Positions 25,140-39,926 are shown, numbered from the stretch's first letter. The stretch is 64,000 bases of DNA from Hydractinia symbiolongicarpus (GCF_029227915.1 NC_079882.1:15140501-15204500), one strand, 5' to 3'. The notes: a model not told the origin generated them from the sequence alone. Program-made: numbers and translations.

Positions 25140-28100
25140 ACGTGTGAGGCCTTTATTAGACTGCAAAAGGCCATATTACAGCCTTTATAGGACTGTGCAG
25201 GTAGTTAAGAGTGTTCTAAGGACACGGCGCTAAAGAAAACCACTTGGAATGTTGTAGTGCATTGAGACTGGAAGGAATAGTCCAATGGTAACCTGCGTAG
25301 GCCGATGGAACCACGTGATTTACGTGTGAGGCCTTTATTAGATTGCAAAAGGCGAGATTGCAGCCTTTATAGGACTGTGCACGTAGTTAAGAGTGTTGTA
25401 AAGCAACGGCGTTAATGAAAACGACTTGGGACGTTGTAGCGCATTGAGACTGGAAGGACTAGGCCAATGCTGACCTGCACAGACCGGTGAAACCACGTGA
25501 TTTACGTGTGAGGCCTTTATTAGACTGCAAAGGGCAATACTACAGCCTTTATAGGACTGTGCACGTAGTTAAGAGTGGCTTAAGGCAACGGCGCTAATGA
25601 AAACGACTTGAGACGTTGTAGCACATTGAGACTGGAAGGACTAGGCCAATGGAAACCTGCACAGGCAAATGGAACAACGTGATTTACGTGTGAGGCCTTT
25701 ATTAGACTGCAAAAGGCCAAATTACAGCCTTTATAGGACTGTGCACGTAATTAAGAGTGTTGTAAAGCAACGGCGCTAATGAAAACGGCTTGGGACGCTG
25801 TAGCGCATTGAGACTGGAAGGAATAGCCCAATAGTAACCTGCACAGGCAAATGGAACCACGTGATTTACGTGTGAGGCCTTTATTAGACTGCAAAAGGCG
25901 ATACTGCTGCCTTTATAGGACTGTGCACGTAGTTAATAGAGTTGTAAAGCAACGGCGCTAATGAAAACGACTTGGGACGTTGTAGTGCATTGAGACTGGA
26001 ACGACTAGTCCAATGGTAACCAGCGCAGGCAGATGGAAGCACGTGATTTACGTGTGAGGCCCTTATTAGACTGCAAAGGGCCATATTACAGCCTTTATAG
26101 GACTGTGCACGTAGTTTAGAGTGTTCTAAGGCAACTTCGCCAATGAAAACGACTTGTGACGTTGTAGCGCATTGAGACTGTAAGGACTAGGCCAATGGTA
26201 ACCTACGCAGACAGGTGAAACCACGTGACTTACGTGTGAGGCCTTTATTAGACTGCAAAAGGCCATATTACAGCCTTTATATGACTGTGCAGGTAGTTAA
26301 GAGTGTTCTAAGGCCACGGCGCTAAGGAAAACCACTTGGAACGTTGTAGTGCAATGAGACTGGAAGGAATAGTCCAATGGTAACCTGCGCATGCAGATGG
26401 AACCACGTGATTTACGTGTGAGGACTTTATTAGACTGCAAAAGGCCATATTACAGCCTTTATAGGACTGTGCACGTAGTTAAGAGTGTTTTAAAGCAACG
26501 GCGCTAATGAAAACGACTTGGGACGTTGTAGCACATTGAGACTGGAAGGACTAGACCAATGGTAACCTGCGCAGGCAGGTGAAACCACGTGATTTACGTA
26601 TGAAGCCTTTACTAGACTGCAAAAGGCCAAATTACAGCCTTTATAGGACTGTGCACGTAGTTAAGAGTGTCTTAAGGCAACGGCGCTAATAAAAACGACT
26701 TGAGACGTTGTAGCACATTGAGACTGGAAGGACTAGGCCAATGGAAACCTGCACAGGCAAATGGAACCACGTGATTTACGTGGGAGGCCTTTATTAGACT
26801 GCAAAAGGCCATAATACAGCCTTTATAGGACTAGGATGTAGTTAAGAGTGTTCTAAGGCAACTTCGCTAATGAAAACGACTTGGGACGTTGTAGCGCATT
26901 GAGACTGGAAGGACTAGGCCAATGGTGACCTGCGCAGACCGGTGAAACCACGTGATTTACGTGTGAGGCCTTTATTAGACTGCAAAAGGCCATATTACAG
27001 CCTTTATAGGACTGTGCAGGTAGTTAAGAGTGTTCTAAGGACACGGCGCTAAAGAAAACCACTTGGAATGTTGTAGTGCATTGAGACTGGAAGGAATAGT
27101 CCAATGGTAACCTGCGTAGGCCGATGGAACCACGTGATTTACGTGTGAGGCCTTTATTAGATTGCAAAAGGCGAGATTGCAGCCTTTATAGGACTGTGCA
27201 CGTAGTTAAGAGTGTTGTAAAGCAACGGCGTTAATGAAAACGACTTGGGACGTTGTAGCGCATTCAGACTGGAAGGACTAGGCCAATGCTGACCTGCACA
27301 GACCGGTGAAACCACGTGATTTACGTGTGAGGCCTTTATTAGACTGCAAAGGGCAATACTACAGCCTTTATAGGACTGTGCACGTAGTTAAGAGTGGCTT
27401 AAGGCAACGGCGCTAATGAAAACGACTTGAGACGTTGTAGCACATTGAGACTGGAAGGACTAGGCCAATGGAAACCTGCACAGGCAAATGGAACAACGTG
27501 ATTTACGTGTGAGGCCTTTATTAGACTGCAAAAGGCCAAATTACAGCCTTTATAGGACTGTGCACGTAATTAAGAGTGTTGTAAAGCAACGGCGCTAATG
27601 AAAACGGCTTGGGACGCTGTAGCGCATTGAGACTGGAAGGAATAGCCCAATAGTAACCTGCACAGGCAAATGGAACCACGTGATTTACGTGTGAGGCCTT
27701 TATTAGACTGCAAAAGGCGATACTGCTGCCTTTATAGGACTGTGCACGTAGTTAATAGAGTTGTAAAGCAATGGCGCTAATGAAAACGACTTGGAACGTT
27801 GTAGCGCATTGAGACTGGAACGACTAGTCCAATGGTAACCAGCGCAGGCAGATGGAAGCACGTGATTTACGTGTGAGGCCCTTATTAGACTGCAAAGGGC
27901 CATATTACAGCCTTTATAGGACTGTGCACGTAGTTAAGAGTGTTCTAAGGCAACTTCGCCAATGAAAACGACTTGGGACGTTGTAGCGCATTGAGACTGT
28001 AAGGACTAGGCCAATGGTAACCTACGCAGACAGGTGAAACCACGTGACTTACGTGTGAGGCCTTTATTAGACTGCAAAAGGCCATATTACAGCCTTTATA

Positions 28101-28620
28101 TGACTGTGCAGGTAGTTAAGAGTGTTCTAAGGCCACGGCGCTAAGGAAAACCACTTGGAACGTTGTAGTGCAATGAGACTGGAAGAAATAGTCCAATGGT
28201 AACCTGCGCATGCAGATGGAACCACGTGATTTACGTGTGAGGACTTTATTAGACTGCAAAAGGCCATATTACAGCCTTTATAGGACTGTGCACGTAGTTA
28301 AGAGTGTTGTAAAGCAACGGCGCTAATGAAAACGACTTGGGACGTTGTAGCACATTGAGACTGGAAGGACTAGACCAATGGTAACCTGCGCAGGCAGGTG
28401 AAACCACGTGATTTACGTATGAAGCCTTTACTAGACTGCAAAAGGCCAAATTACAGCCTTTATAGGACTGTGCACGTAGTTAAGAGTGTCTTAAGGCAAC
28501 GGCGCTAATGAAAACGACTTGAGACGTTGTAGCACATTGAGACTGGAAGGACTAGGCCAATGGAAACCTGCACAGGCAAATGGAACCACGTGATTTACGT
28601 GGGAGGCCTTTATTAGACTG
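25140..28620 (+). repeat. 10-mer offset duplication (1819 bp)
   Basis: About 25.14-26.80 kb matches about 26.96-28.62 kb at an offset of 1819 bp, which is 10 x 182 minus 1. The missing base is the 'actaggatgt' loss near 26830. The rare variant 'cttggaatgttgtagtgc' is shared near 25245 and 27064. Roughly one monomer at 26.80-26.96 kb separates the matching segments. Confidence 0.75.
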
Positions 28621-31600
28621 CAAAGGGCCATATTACAGCCTTTATAGGACTGTGCACGTAGTTAAGAGTGTTCTAAGGCAACTTCGCCAATGAAAACGAC
28701 TTGGGACGTTGTAGCGCATTGAGACTGGAAGGACTAGGTCAATGGTAACCTGCACAGACAGGTGAAACCACGTGATTTACGTGTGAAGCCTTTATTAGAC
28801 TGCAAAGGGCCATATTACAGCCTTTATAGGACTGTGCACGTAGTTAACAGTGTTCTAAGGACACGGCGCTAAGGAAAACCACTTGGAACGTTGTAGTGCA
28901 TTGAGACTGGAAGGAATAGTCCAATGGTAACCTGCGTAGGCAGATGGAACCACGTGATTTACGTGTGAGGCCTTTATTAGATTGCAAAAGGCGAGATTGC
29001 AGCCTTTATAGGACTGTGCACGTAGTTAAGAGTGTTGTAAAGCAACAGCGATAATGAAAACAACTTGGGACGTTGTAGCGCATTAAGACTGGAAGGAATA
29101 GCCCAATGGAAACCTGCACAGGCAAATGGAACCACGTGATTTACGTGTGAGGCCTTTATTAGACTGCAAAAGGCCATATTACAGCCTTTATAGGACTGTG
29201 CACGTAGTTAAGAGTGTCTTAAGGCAACGGCGCTAATGAAAACGACTTGAGACGTTGTAGCACATTAAGACTGGAAGGATTAGGCAAATGGTAACCTGCG
29301 CAGGCATGTGAAACAACGTGATTTACGTGTGAAACCTTTATTAGACTGCAAAGGGCCATATTACAGCATTTATAGGACTGTGCACGTAGTAAAGAGTGTC
29401 TTAAGGCAAGGGCGCTAATGAAAACGACTTGAGACGTTGTAGCACATTGAGACTGGAAGGAATAGTCCAATGGTAACCTGCGCAGGCAGATGGAACCACG
29501 TGATTTACGTGTGAGGCCTTTATTAGACTGCAAAGGGCCATATTACAGCCTTTATAGGACTGTGCACGTAGTTAAGAGTGTTCTAAGGCAACTTCGCCAA
29601 TGAAAACGACTTGGGACGTTGTAGCACATTGAGACTGGAAGGACTAGACCAATGGTAACCTGCGCAGACTGGTGAAACCACGTGATTTACGTATGAAGCC
29701 TTTACTAGACTGCAAAGGGCAATACTACAGCCTTTATAGGACTGTGCACGCAGTTAACAGTGTCTTAAGGCAACGGCGCTAATGAAAACGACTTGAGACG
29801 TTGTAGCACATTGAGAATGGAAGGACTAGGCCAATGGTAACCTGCGCAGACAGGTGAAACCACGTGATTTACGTGTGAGGCCTTTATTAGACTGCAAAAG
29901 GCCATATTACAGCCTTTATAGGACTGTGCAGGTAGTTAAGAGTGTTCTAAGGAAACGGCGCTAAAGAAAACCACTTGGAACGTTGTAGTGCATTGAGACT
30001 GGAAGGAATAGTCCAATGGTAACCTGCGTAGGCCGATGGAACCACGTGATTTACGTGTGAGGCCTTTATTAGATTGCAAAAGGCGAGATTGCAGCCTTTA
30101 TAGGACTGTGCACGTAGTTAAGAGTGTTGTAAAGCAACGGCGTTAATGAAAACGACTTGGGACGTTGTAGCGCATTGAGACTGGAAGGACTAGGCCAATG
30201 CTGACCTGCACAGACCGGTGAAACCACGTGATTTACGTGTGAGGCCTTTATTAGACTGCAAAGGGCAATACTACAGCCTTTATAGGACTGTGCACGTAGT
30301 TAAGAGTGGCTTAAGGCAACGGCACTAATGAAAACGACTTGAGACGTTGTAGCACATTGAGACTGGAAGGACTAGGCCAATGGAAACCTGCACAGGCAAA
30401 TGGAACAACGTGATTTACGTGTGAGGCCTTTATTAGACTGCAAAAGGCCAAATTACAGCCTTTATAGGACTGTGCACGTAATTAAGAGTGTTGTAAAGCA
30501 ACGGCGCTAATGAAAACGGCTTGGGACGCTGTAGCGCATTGAGACTGGAAGGACTAGGCTAATGGTGACCTGCGCAGACCGGTGAAACCACGTGATTAAC
30601 GTGTGAGGCCTTTATTAGACTGCAAAGGGCAATACTACAGCCTTTATAGGACTGTGCACGTAGTTAAGAGTGTCTTAAGGCAACGGCGCTAATGAAAACG
30701 ACTTGAGACATTGTAGCATATTAAGACTGGAAGGACAAGGCCAATGGAAACCTGCACAGGCAAATGGAACAACGTGATTTACGTGTGAGGCCTTTATTAG
30801 ACTGCAAAAGGTCATAATACAGCCTTTATAGGACTGTGCACGTAATTAAGAGTGTTGTAAAGCAACGGCGCTAATGAAAACGACTTGGGAATTTGTAGCG
30901 CATTGAGACTGGAAGGAATAGCCCAATAGTAACCTGCACAGGCAAATGGAACCACGTGATTTACGTGTGAGGCCTTTATTAGACTGCAAAAGGCGATACT
31001 GCTGCCTTTATAGGACTGTGCACGTAGTTAATAGAGTTGTAAAGCAACGGCGCTAATGAAAACGACTTGGGACGTTGTAGCGCATTGAGACTGGAACGAC
31101 TAGTCCAATGGTAACCAGCGCAGGCAGATGGAAGCACGTGATTTACGTGTGAGGCCCTTATTAGACTGCAAAGGGCCATATTACAGCCTTTATAGGACTG
31201 TGCACGTAGTTAAGAGTGTTCAAAGGCAACTTCGCCAATGAAAACGACTTGGGACGTTGTAGCGCATTGAGACTGTAAGGACTAGGCCAATGGTAACCTA
31301 AGCAGACAGGTGAAACCCCGTGACTTACGTGTGAGGCCTTTATTAGACTGCAAAAGGCCATATTACAGCCTTTATATGACTGTGCAGGTAGTTAAGAGTG
31401 TTCTAAGGCCACGGCGCTAAGGAAAACCACTTGGAACGTTGTAGTGCAATGAGACTGGAAGAAATAGTCCAATGGTAACCTGCGCATGCAGATGGAACCA
31501 CGTGATTTACGTGTGAGGACTTTATTAGACTGCAAAAGGCCATATTACAGCCTTTATAGGACTGTGCACGTAGTTAAGAGTGTTGTAAAGCAACGGCGCT

Positions 31601-31740
31601 AATGAAAACGACTTGGGACGTTGTAGCACATTGAGACTGGAAGGACTAGACCAATGGTAACCTGCGCAGGCAGGTGAAACCACGTGATTTACGTATGAAG
31701 CCTTTACTAGACTGCAAAAGGCCAAATTACAGCCTTTATA
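27650..31740 (+). repeat. 18-mer offset duplication (3276 bp) ending the left domain
   Basis: About 27.7-28.5 kb matches about 30.98-31.73 kb at 3276 bp (18 x 182), including the shared variants 'gactggaagaaatagtcc' and 'ctgcgcatgcag'. The intervening monomers resemble those at 23-25 kb. Beyond about 31.74 kb the similarity stops and monomer classes characteristic of the right half begin. Confidence 0.7.
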
Positions 31741-33519
31741 GGACTGTGCACGCAGTTAAGAGTGTCTTAAGGCAACAGCGCTAATCAAAACGACTTGGGA
31801 CGTTGTAGCGCATTGAGAATGGAACGACTTGCCCAATGGTAACCAGCGCAGGCAGATGGAACCACGTGATTTACGTGTGAGGCTTTTATTAAACTGCAAA
31901 GAGCCATATTACAGCCTTTATAGGACTGTGCACGTAGTTAAGAGTGTTCTAAGGCAAATTCGCCAATGAAAACGACTTGGGACGTTGTAGCGCATTGAGG
32001 CTGGAAGGACTAGGTCAGTGGTAACCTGCACAGACAAGTGAAACCACGTGATTTACGTGTGAAGCCTTTATTAGACTGTAAAATGCCATATTACAGCCTT
32101 TATAGGACTGTGCACGTAGGTAAGAGTGTTCTAATGCAACGGCGCTAATGAAAAAGATTTGGGACGTTGTAATGCATTTAGACTGGAAGGACTAGGCCAA
32201 TGGTAACCAGGGCAGACAGGTGAAACCACGTGATTTACGTGTGGGGCTTTTATTAGACTGCAAAAGGCCATATTACAGCCTTTATAGGACTGTGCACGTA
32301 GTTAAGAGTGTTGTAAAGCAACGGCGCTAATGAAAACGACTTGGGACGTTGTAGCACATTGAGACTGGAAGGACTAGACCAATGGTAACCTGCGCAGGCA
32401 GGTGAAACCACGTGATTTACGTATGAAGCCTTTACTAGACTGCAAAAGGCCAAATTACAGCCTTTATAGGACTGTGCACGTAGTTAAGAGTGTCTTAAGG
32501 CAACGGCGCTAATGAAAACGACTTGAGACGTTGTAGCACATTGAGACTGGAAGGACTAGGCCAATGGAAACCTGCACAGGCAAATGGAACCACGTGATTT
32601 ACGTGGGAGGTCTTTATTAGACTGCAAAAGGCCATAATACAGCCTTTATAGGACTAGGACGTAGTTAAGAGTGTTCTAAGGCAACTTCGCTAATGAAAAC
32701 GACTTGGGACGTTGTAGCGCACTGAGACTATAAGGACTAGGCCAATGGTAACCTGCACAGACCAGTGAAACTACGTGATTTACGTGTGAGGCCTTTGTTA
32801 GACTGCCAAAGGCCATATTACAGCCTTTATGGGACTGTGCACGTAGTTAAGAGTGTTGTAAAGCAACAGCGCTAATGAAAACGACTTGGGAAGTTGTAGC
32901 GCATTGAGACCAAGGACTAGGTTAATGGTGACCTGCGCAGACCGGTGAAACCACGTGATTAATGTGTGAGGCCTTTATTAGACTGCACAGGGCCATATTA
33001 CAGCTTTTATAGGACTGTGCACGTAGTTAAGAGTGTCTTAAGGCAACTGCGCTAATGAAAACAACTTGAGACGTTGTATCACCTTGAGACTGGAAGGAAT
33101 AGTCCAATGGTAACCCGCGCAGGCAGATGGAACCACGTGATTTACGTGTGAGGCCTTTATTAGACTGCAAAAGGACATATTACAGCTTTTATAGGACTGT
33201 ACACGTAGTTAAGAGTGTTGTAAAGCAACGGCGCCAATGAAAACGACTTGGGACGTTGTAGCGCATTGAGACTGGAAGGACTAGGCCATTGGTGACCTGC
33301 GCAGACCGGTGAAACCTCGTGATTAACGTGTGAGGCCTTTATTAGACTGAAAAGGGCCATATTACAGCCTTTATAGGAATGTGCACGCAGTTAAGAGTGT
33401 CTTAAGGCAACAGCGCTAATGAAAACGACTTGGGACGTTGTAGCGCATTGAGACTGGAACGACTTGTCCAATGGTAACCAGCGCAGGCAGATGGAACCAC
33501 GTGATTTACGTGTGAGGCC
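31741..33519 (+). repeat. Transition zone between two satellite domains
   Basis: Monomers here are comparatively divergent. They include the first copies of the 'gaaaaagatttgggacg' plus 'gtaatgcatttag' class (near 32150) and of the 'attgaggctgg' class (near 31995). A 2-bp loss ('gagaccaagg' for 'gagactggaagg') lies near 32909, and an 'actaggacgt' 1-bp loss near 32654. No non-satellite sequence is present. Confidence 0.65.
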
Positions 33520-34973
33520 TTTATTAGACTGCAAAGGGCCATATTACAGCCTTTATAGGACTGTGCACGTAGTTAAGAGTGTTCTAAGGCAACTTCGCCA
33601 ATGAAAACGACTTGGGACGTTGTAGCGCATTGAGGCTGGAAGGACTAGGTCAGTGGTAACCTGCACAGACAAGTGAAACCACGTGATTTACGTGTGAAGC
33701 CTTTATTAGACTGTAAAATGCCATATTACAGCCTTTATAGGACTGTGCACGTAGGTAAGAGTGTTCTAATGCAACGGCGCTAACGAAAAAGATTTGGGAC
33801 GTTGTAATGCATTTAGACTGGAAGGACTATGCCAATGGTAACCTGGGCAGACAGGTGAAACCACGTGATTTACGTGTGAGGCTTTTATTAGACTGCAAAA
33901 GGCCATATTACAGCCTTTATAGGACTGTGCACGTAGTTAAGAGTGTTGTAAGACAATAGCGACAATGAAAACAACTTGGGACGTTGTAGCGCATTGAGAC
34001 TGGAAGGAATAGTCCAATGGTAACCTGCGCAGACCGGTGAAACCACGTGATTTACGTGTGAGGCCTTTATTAGACTGCAAAAGGCCATATTACAGCTTTT
34101 ATAGGACTGTGCACGTAGTTAAGAGTGTTGTAAAGCAACAGCGCTAATGAAAACGACTTGGGAGGTTGTAGCGCATTGAGACTGGAACGACTTGTCCAAT
34201 GGTAACCAGCGTAGGCAGATGGAACCACGTGATTTACGTGTGAGGCCTTTATTAGACTGCAAAGGGCCATATTACAGCATTTATAGGACTGTGCACGTAG
34301 TTAAGAGTGTTCTAAGGCAACTTCGCCAACGAGAACGACTTGGGACGTTGTAGCGCATTGAGGCTGGAAGGACTAGGTCAGTGGTAACCTGCACAGACAA
34401 GTGAAACCACGTGATTTACGTGTGAAGCCTTTATTAGACTGTAAAATGCCATATTACAGCCTTTATAGGACTGTGCACGTAGGTAAGAGTGTTCTAATGC
34501 AACGGCGCTAATGGAAAAGATTTGGGACGTTGTAATGCATTTAGACTGGAAGGACTAGGCCAATGGTAACCTGGGCAGACAGGTGAAACCACGTGATTTA
34601 CGTGTGAGGCTTTTATTAGACTGCAAAAGGCCATATTACAGCCTTTAAGGGACTGTGCACGTAGTTAAGAGTGTTGTAAGGCAATAGCGACAATGAAAAC
34701 AACTTGGGACGTTGTAGCGCATTGAGACTGGAAGGAATAGTCCAATGGTAACCTGCGCAGACCGGTGAAACCACGTGATTTACGTGTGAGGCCTTTATTA
34801 GACTGCAAAATGCCATATTACAGCTTTTATAGGACTGTGCACGTAGTTAAGAGTGTTGTAAAGCAACAGCGCTAATGAAAACGACTTGGGAGGTTGTAGC
34901 GCATTGAGACTGGAACGACAAGTCCAATGGTAACCTGCACAGACAGATGGAACCACGTGATTTACGTGTGAGG
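33518..34973 (+). repeat. 4-mer HOR, two tandem copies (2 x 728 bp)
   Basis: Units are 33518-34245 and 34246-34973. Each contains, in order, a 'ttcgcca' monomer, an 'aggctggaagg...gtcagtgg' monomer, a 'gaaaaagatttggg' or 'ggaaaagatttggg' monomer and a 'gacaatgaaaac' monomer. The pair is present again within the second 8,153-bp block at 41671-43126. Confidence 0.8.
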
Positions 34974-37579
34974 CCTTTATTAGACTGCAAAAGGCCAAAT
35001 TACAGTCTTTATAGGACTGTGCACGTACTTATGAGTGTTGTAAGGCAACGGCGCTAATGAAAACGACTTGGGACGTTGTAGCGCATTGAGACTGGAAGGA
35101 CTAGGTCAATGGTGACCTGCGCAGACCGGTGAAACCACGTGATTAACGTGTGAGGCCTTTATTAGACTGCAAAGGGCCATATTACAGCCTTTATAGGAGT
35201 GTGCACGTAGTTAAGAGTGTTCTAAGACCACGGCGCTAATGAAAACGACTTGAGACGTTGTAGCACATTGAGACTGGAAGGACTAGCCCAATGGAAACCT
35301 GCACAGGCAAATGGAACAACGTGATTTACGTGTGAGGCCTTTATTAGACTGCAAAAGGCCATAATACAGCCTTTATAGGACTGTGCACGTAATTAAGAGT
35401 GTTGTAAAGCAACGGGGCTAATGAAAACGACTTGGGAATTTGTAGCGCATTGAGACTGGAAGGAATAGCCCAATAGAAACCAGCACAGGCAAATGGAACC
35501 ACGTGATTTACGTGTGAGGCCTCTATTAGACTGCAAAAGGCCATAGTACAGCATTTATAGGACTGTGCACGTAGTTAGGAGTGTTGTAAGGCAACGGCGC
35601 TAATGAAAACGACTTGGGACGTTGTAGCGCATTGAGAGTGGAACGACTAGTCCAATGGTAACCTGCACAGGCAGATGGAACCACGTGATTTTCGTGTGAG
35701 GCCTTTATTAGACTGCAAAAGGCCAAATTACAGCCTTTATAGGACTGTGCAAGTAGTTAAGAGTGTTGTAAGGCAACAACGCTAATGAAAACGACTTGGG
35801 ACGTTGTAGCGCATTGAGACTGGAAGGACTAGGTCAATGGTGACCTGCGCAGACCTGTGAAACCATGTGATTAACGTGTGAGGCCTTTATTAGACTGCAA
35901 AAGGCCAAATTACAGCCTTTATAGGACTGTGCACGTAGTTAAGAGTGTTGCAAGGCAACGGTGCTAATGAAAACGACTGGGGACGTTGTAGCGCATTGAG
36001 ACTGGAAGGACTAGGTCAATGGTGACCTGCGCAGACCTGTGAAACCACGTGATTAACGTGTGAGGCCTTTATTAGACTGCAAAGGGCCATATTACAGCCT
36101 TTATAGGACTGTGCACGTAGTTAAGAGTGTCTTAAGGCAACGGCGCTAATGAAAACGCCTTGAGACGTTGTAGCACATTGAGACTGTAAGGAATAGCCCA
36201 ATAGAAAACCTGCACAGGCAAATGGAACCACGTGATTTACGTGTGAGGCCTTTATTAGACTGCAAAAGGCCAAATTACAGCCTTTATAGGACTGTGCAAG
36301 TAGTTAAGAGTGTTGTAAGGCAACAACGCTAATGAAAACGACTTGGGACGTTGTAGCGCATTGAGACTGGAAGGACTAGGTCAATGGTGACCTGCGCAGA
36401 CCTGTGAAACCACGCGATTAACGTGTGAGGCCTTTATTAGACTGCAAAAGGCCAAATTACAGCCTTTATAGGACTGTGCACGTAGTTAAGAGTGTCTTAA
36501 GGCAACGGCGCTAATGAAAACGACTTGAGACGTTGTAGCACATTGAGACTGGAAGGACTAGGCCAATGGAAACCTGCACAGGCAAATGGAACAACGTGAT
36601 TTACGTGTGAGGCCTTTATTAGACTGCAAAAGGCCGAATTACAGCCTTTATAGGACTGTGCACGTAGTTAAGAGTGTTGTAAAGCAACGGCGCTAATGAA
36701 AACAACTTGAGACGTTGTATCACATTGAGACTGGAAGGAATAGTCCAATAGTAGCCTGCACAGGCCAATGGAACCACGTTATTTACGTGTGAGGCCTTTA
36801 TTAGACTGCAAAAGGCCATAGTACAGCATTTATAGGACTGTGCACGTAGTTAGGAGTGCTGTAAGGCAACGGCGCTAATGAAAACGACTTGGGACGTTGT
36901 AGCGCATTGAGACTGGAACGATTAGTCCAATGGTAACCTGCACAGGCAGATGGAACCACGTGATTTACGTGTGAGGCCTTTATTAGACTGCAAAAGGCCA
37001 AATTACAGCTTTTATAGGACTGTGCAAGTAGTTAAGAGTGTTGTAGGGCAACAACGCTAATGAAAACGATTTGGGACGTTGTAGCGCATTGAGACTGGAA
37101 GGACTAGGTCAATGGTGACATGTGCAGACCTGTGAAACCACGTGATTAACGTGTGAGGCCTTTATTAGACTGCAAAGGGCCATAGTACAGCATTTATAGG
37201 ACTGTGCACGTAGTTAGGAGTGTTGTAAGGCAACAGCGCTAATGAAAACGACTTGGGACGTTGTAGCGCATTGAGACTGGAACGACTAGTCCAATGGAAA
37301 CCTGCACAGGCAAATGGAACAACGTGATTTACGTGTGAGGCCTTTATTAGACTGCAAAAGGCCATAATACAGCCTTTATAGGACTGTGCACGTAATTAAG
37401 AGTGTTGTAAAGCAACGGCGCTAATGAAAACGACTTGGGAATTTGTAGCGCATTGAGACTGGAAGGAATAGCCCAATAGAAACCTGCACAGGCAAATGGA
37501 ACCACGTGATTTACGTGTGAGGCCTTTATTAGACTGCAAAAGGCCATAGTACAGCATTTATAGGACTGTGCACGTAGTT

Positions 37580-38900
37580 AAGAGTGTCTTAAGGCAACGG
37601 CGCTAATGAAAACGACTTAGGACGTTGTAGCACATTGAGACTGTAAGGAATAGCCCAATAGAAACCTGCACAGGCAGATGGAACCACGTGATTTACGTGT
37701 GAGGCCTTTATTAGACTGCAAAAGGCCATAGTGCAGCATTTATAGGACTGTGCACGTAGTTAGGAGTGTTGTAAGGCAACCGCGCTAATGAAAACGACTT
37801 GGGACGTTGTAGCGCATTGAGACTGGAACGACAAGTCCAGTGGTATCCTGCACAGGCAGATGGAACCACGTGATTTACGTGTGAGGCCTTTATTAGATTG
37901 CAAAAGGCCAAATTACAGTCTTTATAGGACTGTGCACGTACTTAAGAGTGTTGTAAGGCAACGGCGCTAATGAAAACGACTTGGGACGTTGTAGCGCATT
38001 GAGACTGTAAGGACTAGGCCAATGGTAACCTACGCAGACAGGTGAAACCACGTGATTTACGTGTGAGGCCTTTATTAGACTGCAAAAGGCCATATTACAG
38101 CATTTGTAGGACTGTGCAGGTAGTTGAGAGTGTTGTAAAGCCACGGCGCTAATGAAAACAACTTGAGACGTTGTAGCGCATTGAGACTGGAAGGAATAGT
38201 CCAATGGTAACCCGCGCAGGCAGATGGAACCACGTGATCTACGTGTGAGGCCTTTATTAGAATGCAAAAGGACATAGTACAGCCTTTATAGGACTGTGCA
38301 CGTAGTTAAGAGTGTTGTAAAGCAACGGCGCTAATGAAAACGACTTGGGACGTTGTAACGCATTGAGACTGGAACGACTAGTCCAATGGTAACCTGCACA
38401 GACAGATGGAACCACGTGATTTACGTGTGAGGCCTTTATTAGACTGCAAAAGGCCAAATTACAGCCTTTATAGGACTGTGCACGTAGTTAAGAGTGTTCT
38501 AAGGCAACTTCGCCAATGAAAACGACTTGGGACGTTGTAGCGCATTGAGACTGGAAGGACTAGGTCAATGGTAACCTGCACAGACAGGTGAAACCACGTG
38601 ATTTACGTGTGAAGCCTTTATTAGACTGCAAAATGCCATATTACAGCCTTTATAGGACTGTGCACGTAGGTAAGAGTGTTCTAATGCAACGGCGCTAATG
38701 AAAAAGATTTGTGACGCTGTAATGCATTTAGACTGGAAGGACTCGGCCAGGTGAAACCACGTGATTTACGTGTGAGGCTTTTATTAGACTGCAAAAGGCC
38801 ATATTACAGCATTTATAGGACTGTGCACGTAGTTAAGAGTGTTGTAAAGCAACAGCGCTAATGAAAACGACTTGGGAGGTTGTAGCGCATTGAGACTGGA
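37580..38900 (+). repeat. Nested duplication inside the 8,153-bp block, left member (offset 2347 bp)
   Basis: About 37.58-38.90 kb matches about 39.93-41.25 kb. The offset equals 13 x 182 minus 19, because one truncated monomer lies between corresponding points. The copies have diverged slightly (for example gacgctg/actcggcc here against gacgttg/actaggcc near 41060-41095), and both states are kept in the second 8,153-bp block. This duplication therefore predates the 8,153-bp one. Confidence 0.8.
38748..38749 (+). repeat. Truncated monomer junction (19-bp deletion), 'actcggcc' form
   Basis: 'ggcc' joins directly to 'aggtgaaacc', removing the 19 bp that normally read aatggtaacctgcgcagac. The junction has 2-nt microhomology ('ca'). 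The same form recurs at 46901 in the second 8,153-bp block. Confidence 0.88.
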
Positions 38901-39926
38901 AGGACTAGGTCAATGGTGACCTGCGCAGACCTGTGAAACCACGTGATTAACGTGTGACGCCTTTATTAGACTGCAAAAGGCCAAATTACAGCCTTTATAG
39001 GACTGTGCACGTAGTTAAGAGTATTGTAAGGCAACGGTGTTAATGAAAACGACTTGGGACGTTGTAGCGCATTGAGACTGGAAGGACTAGGTCAATGGTG
39101 ACCTGCGCAGACTTGTGAAACCACGTGATTAACGTGTGAGGCCTTTATTAGACTGCAAAGGGCCATATTACAGCCTTTATAGGACTGTGCACGTAGTTAA
39201 GAGTGTCTTAAGGCAACGGCGCTAATGAAAACGACTTGAGACGTTGTAGCGAATTGAGACTGGAAGGACTAGGTCAATGGTGACATGCGCAGACCTGTGA
39301 GACCACGTGATTAACGTGTAAGGCCTTTATTAGACTGCAAAGGGCCATAGTACAGCATTTATAGGACTGTGCACGTAGTTAGGAGTGTTGTAAGGCAACA
39401 GCGCTAATGAAAACGACTTGGGACGTTGTAGCGCATTGAGATTGGAACGACTAGTCCAATGGAAACCTGCACAGGCAAATGGAACTACGTGATTTACGTG
39501 TGAGGCCTTTATTAGACTGCAAAAGGCCATAATACAGCCTTTATAGGACTGTGCACGTAATTAAGAGTGTTGTAAAGCAACGGCGCTAATGAAAACGACT
39601 TGTGACGTTGTAGCGCATTGAGACTGGAAGGACTAGGTCAATGGTGACCTGCGCAGACCTGTGAAACCACGTGATTAACGTGTGAGGCCTTTATTAGACT
39701 GCAAAAGGCCAAATTACCGCCTTTATAGGACTGTGCACGTAGTTAAGAGTGTTGTAAGGCAACGGTGTTAATGAAAACGACTTGGGACGTTGTAGCGCAT
39801 TGAGACTGGAATGACTAGGTCAATGGTGACCTGCGCAGACCTGTGAAACCACGTGATTAACGTGTGAGGCCTTTATTAGACTGCAAAGGGCCATATTACA
39901 GCCTTTATAGGACTGTGCACGTAGTT

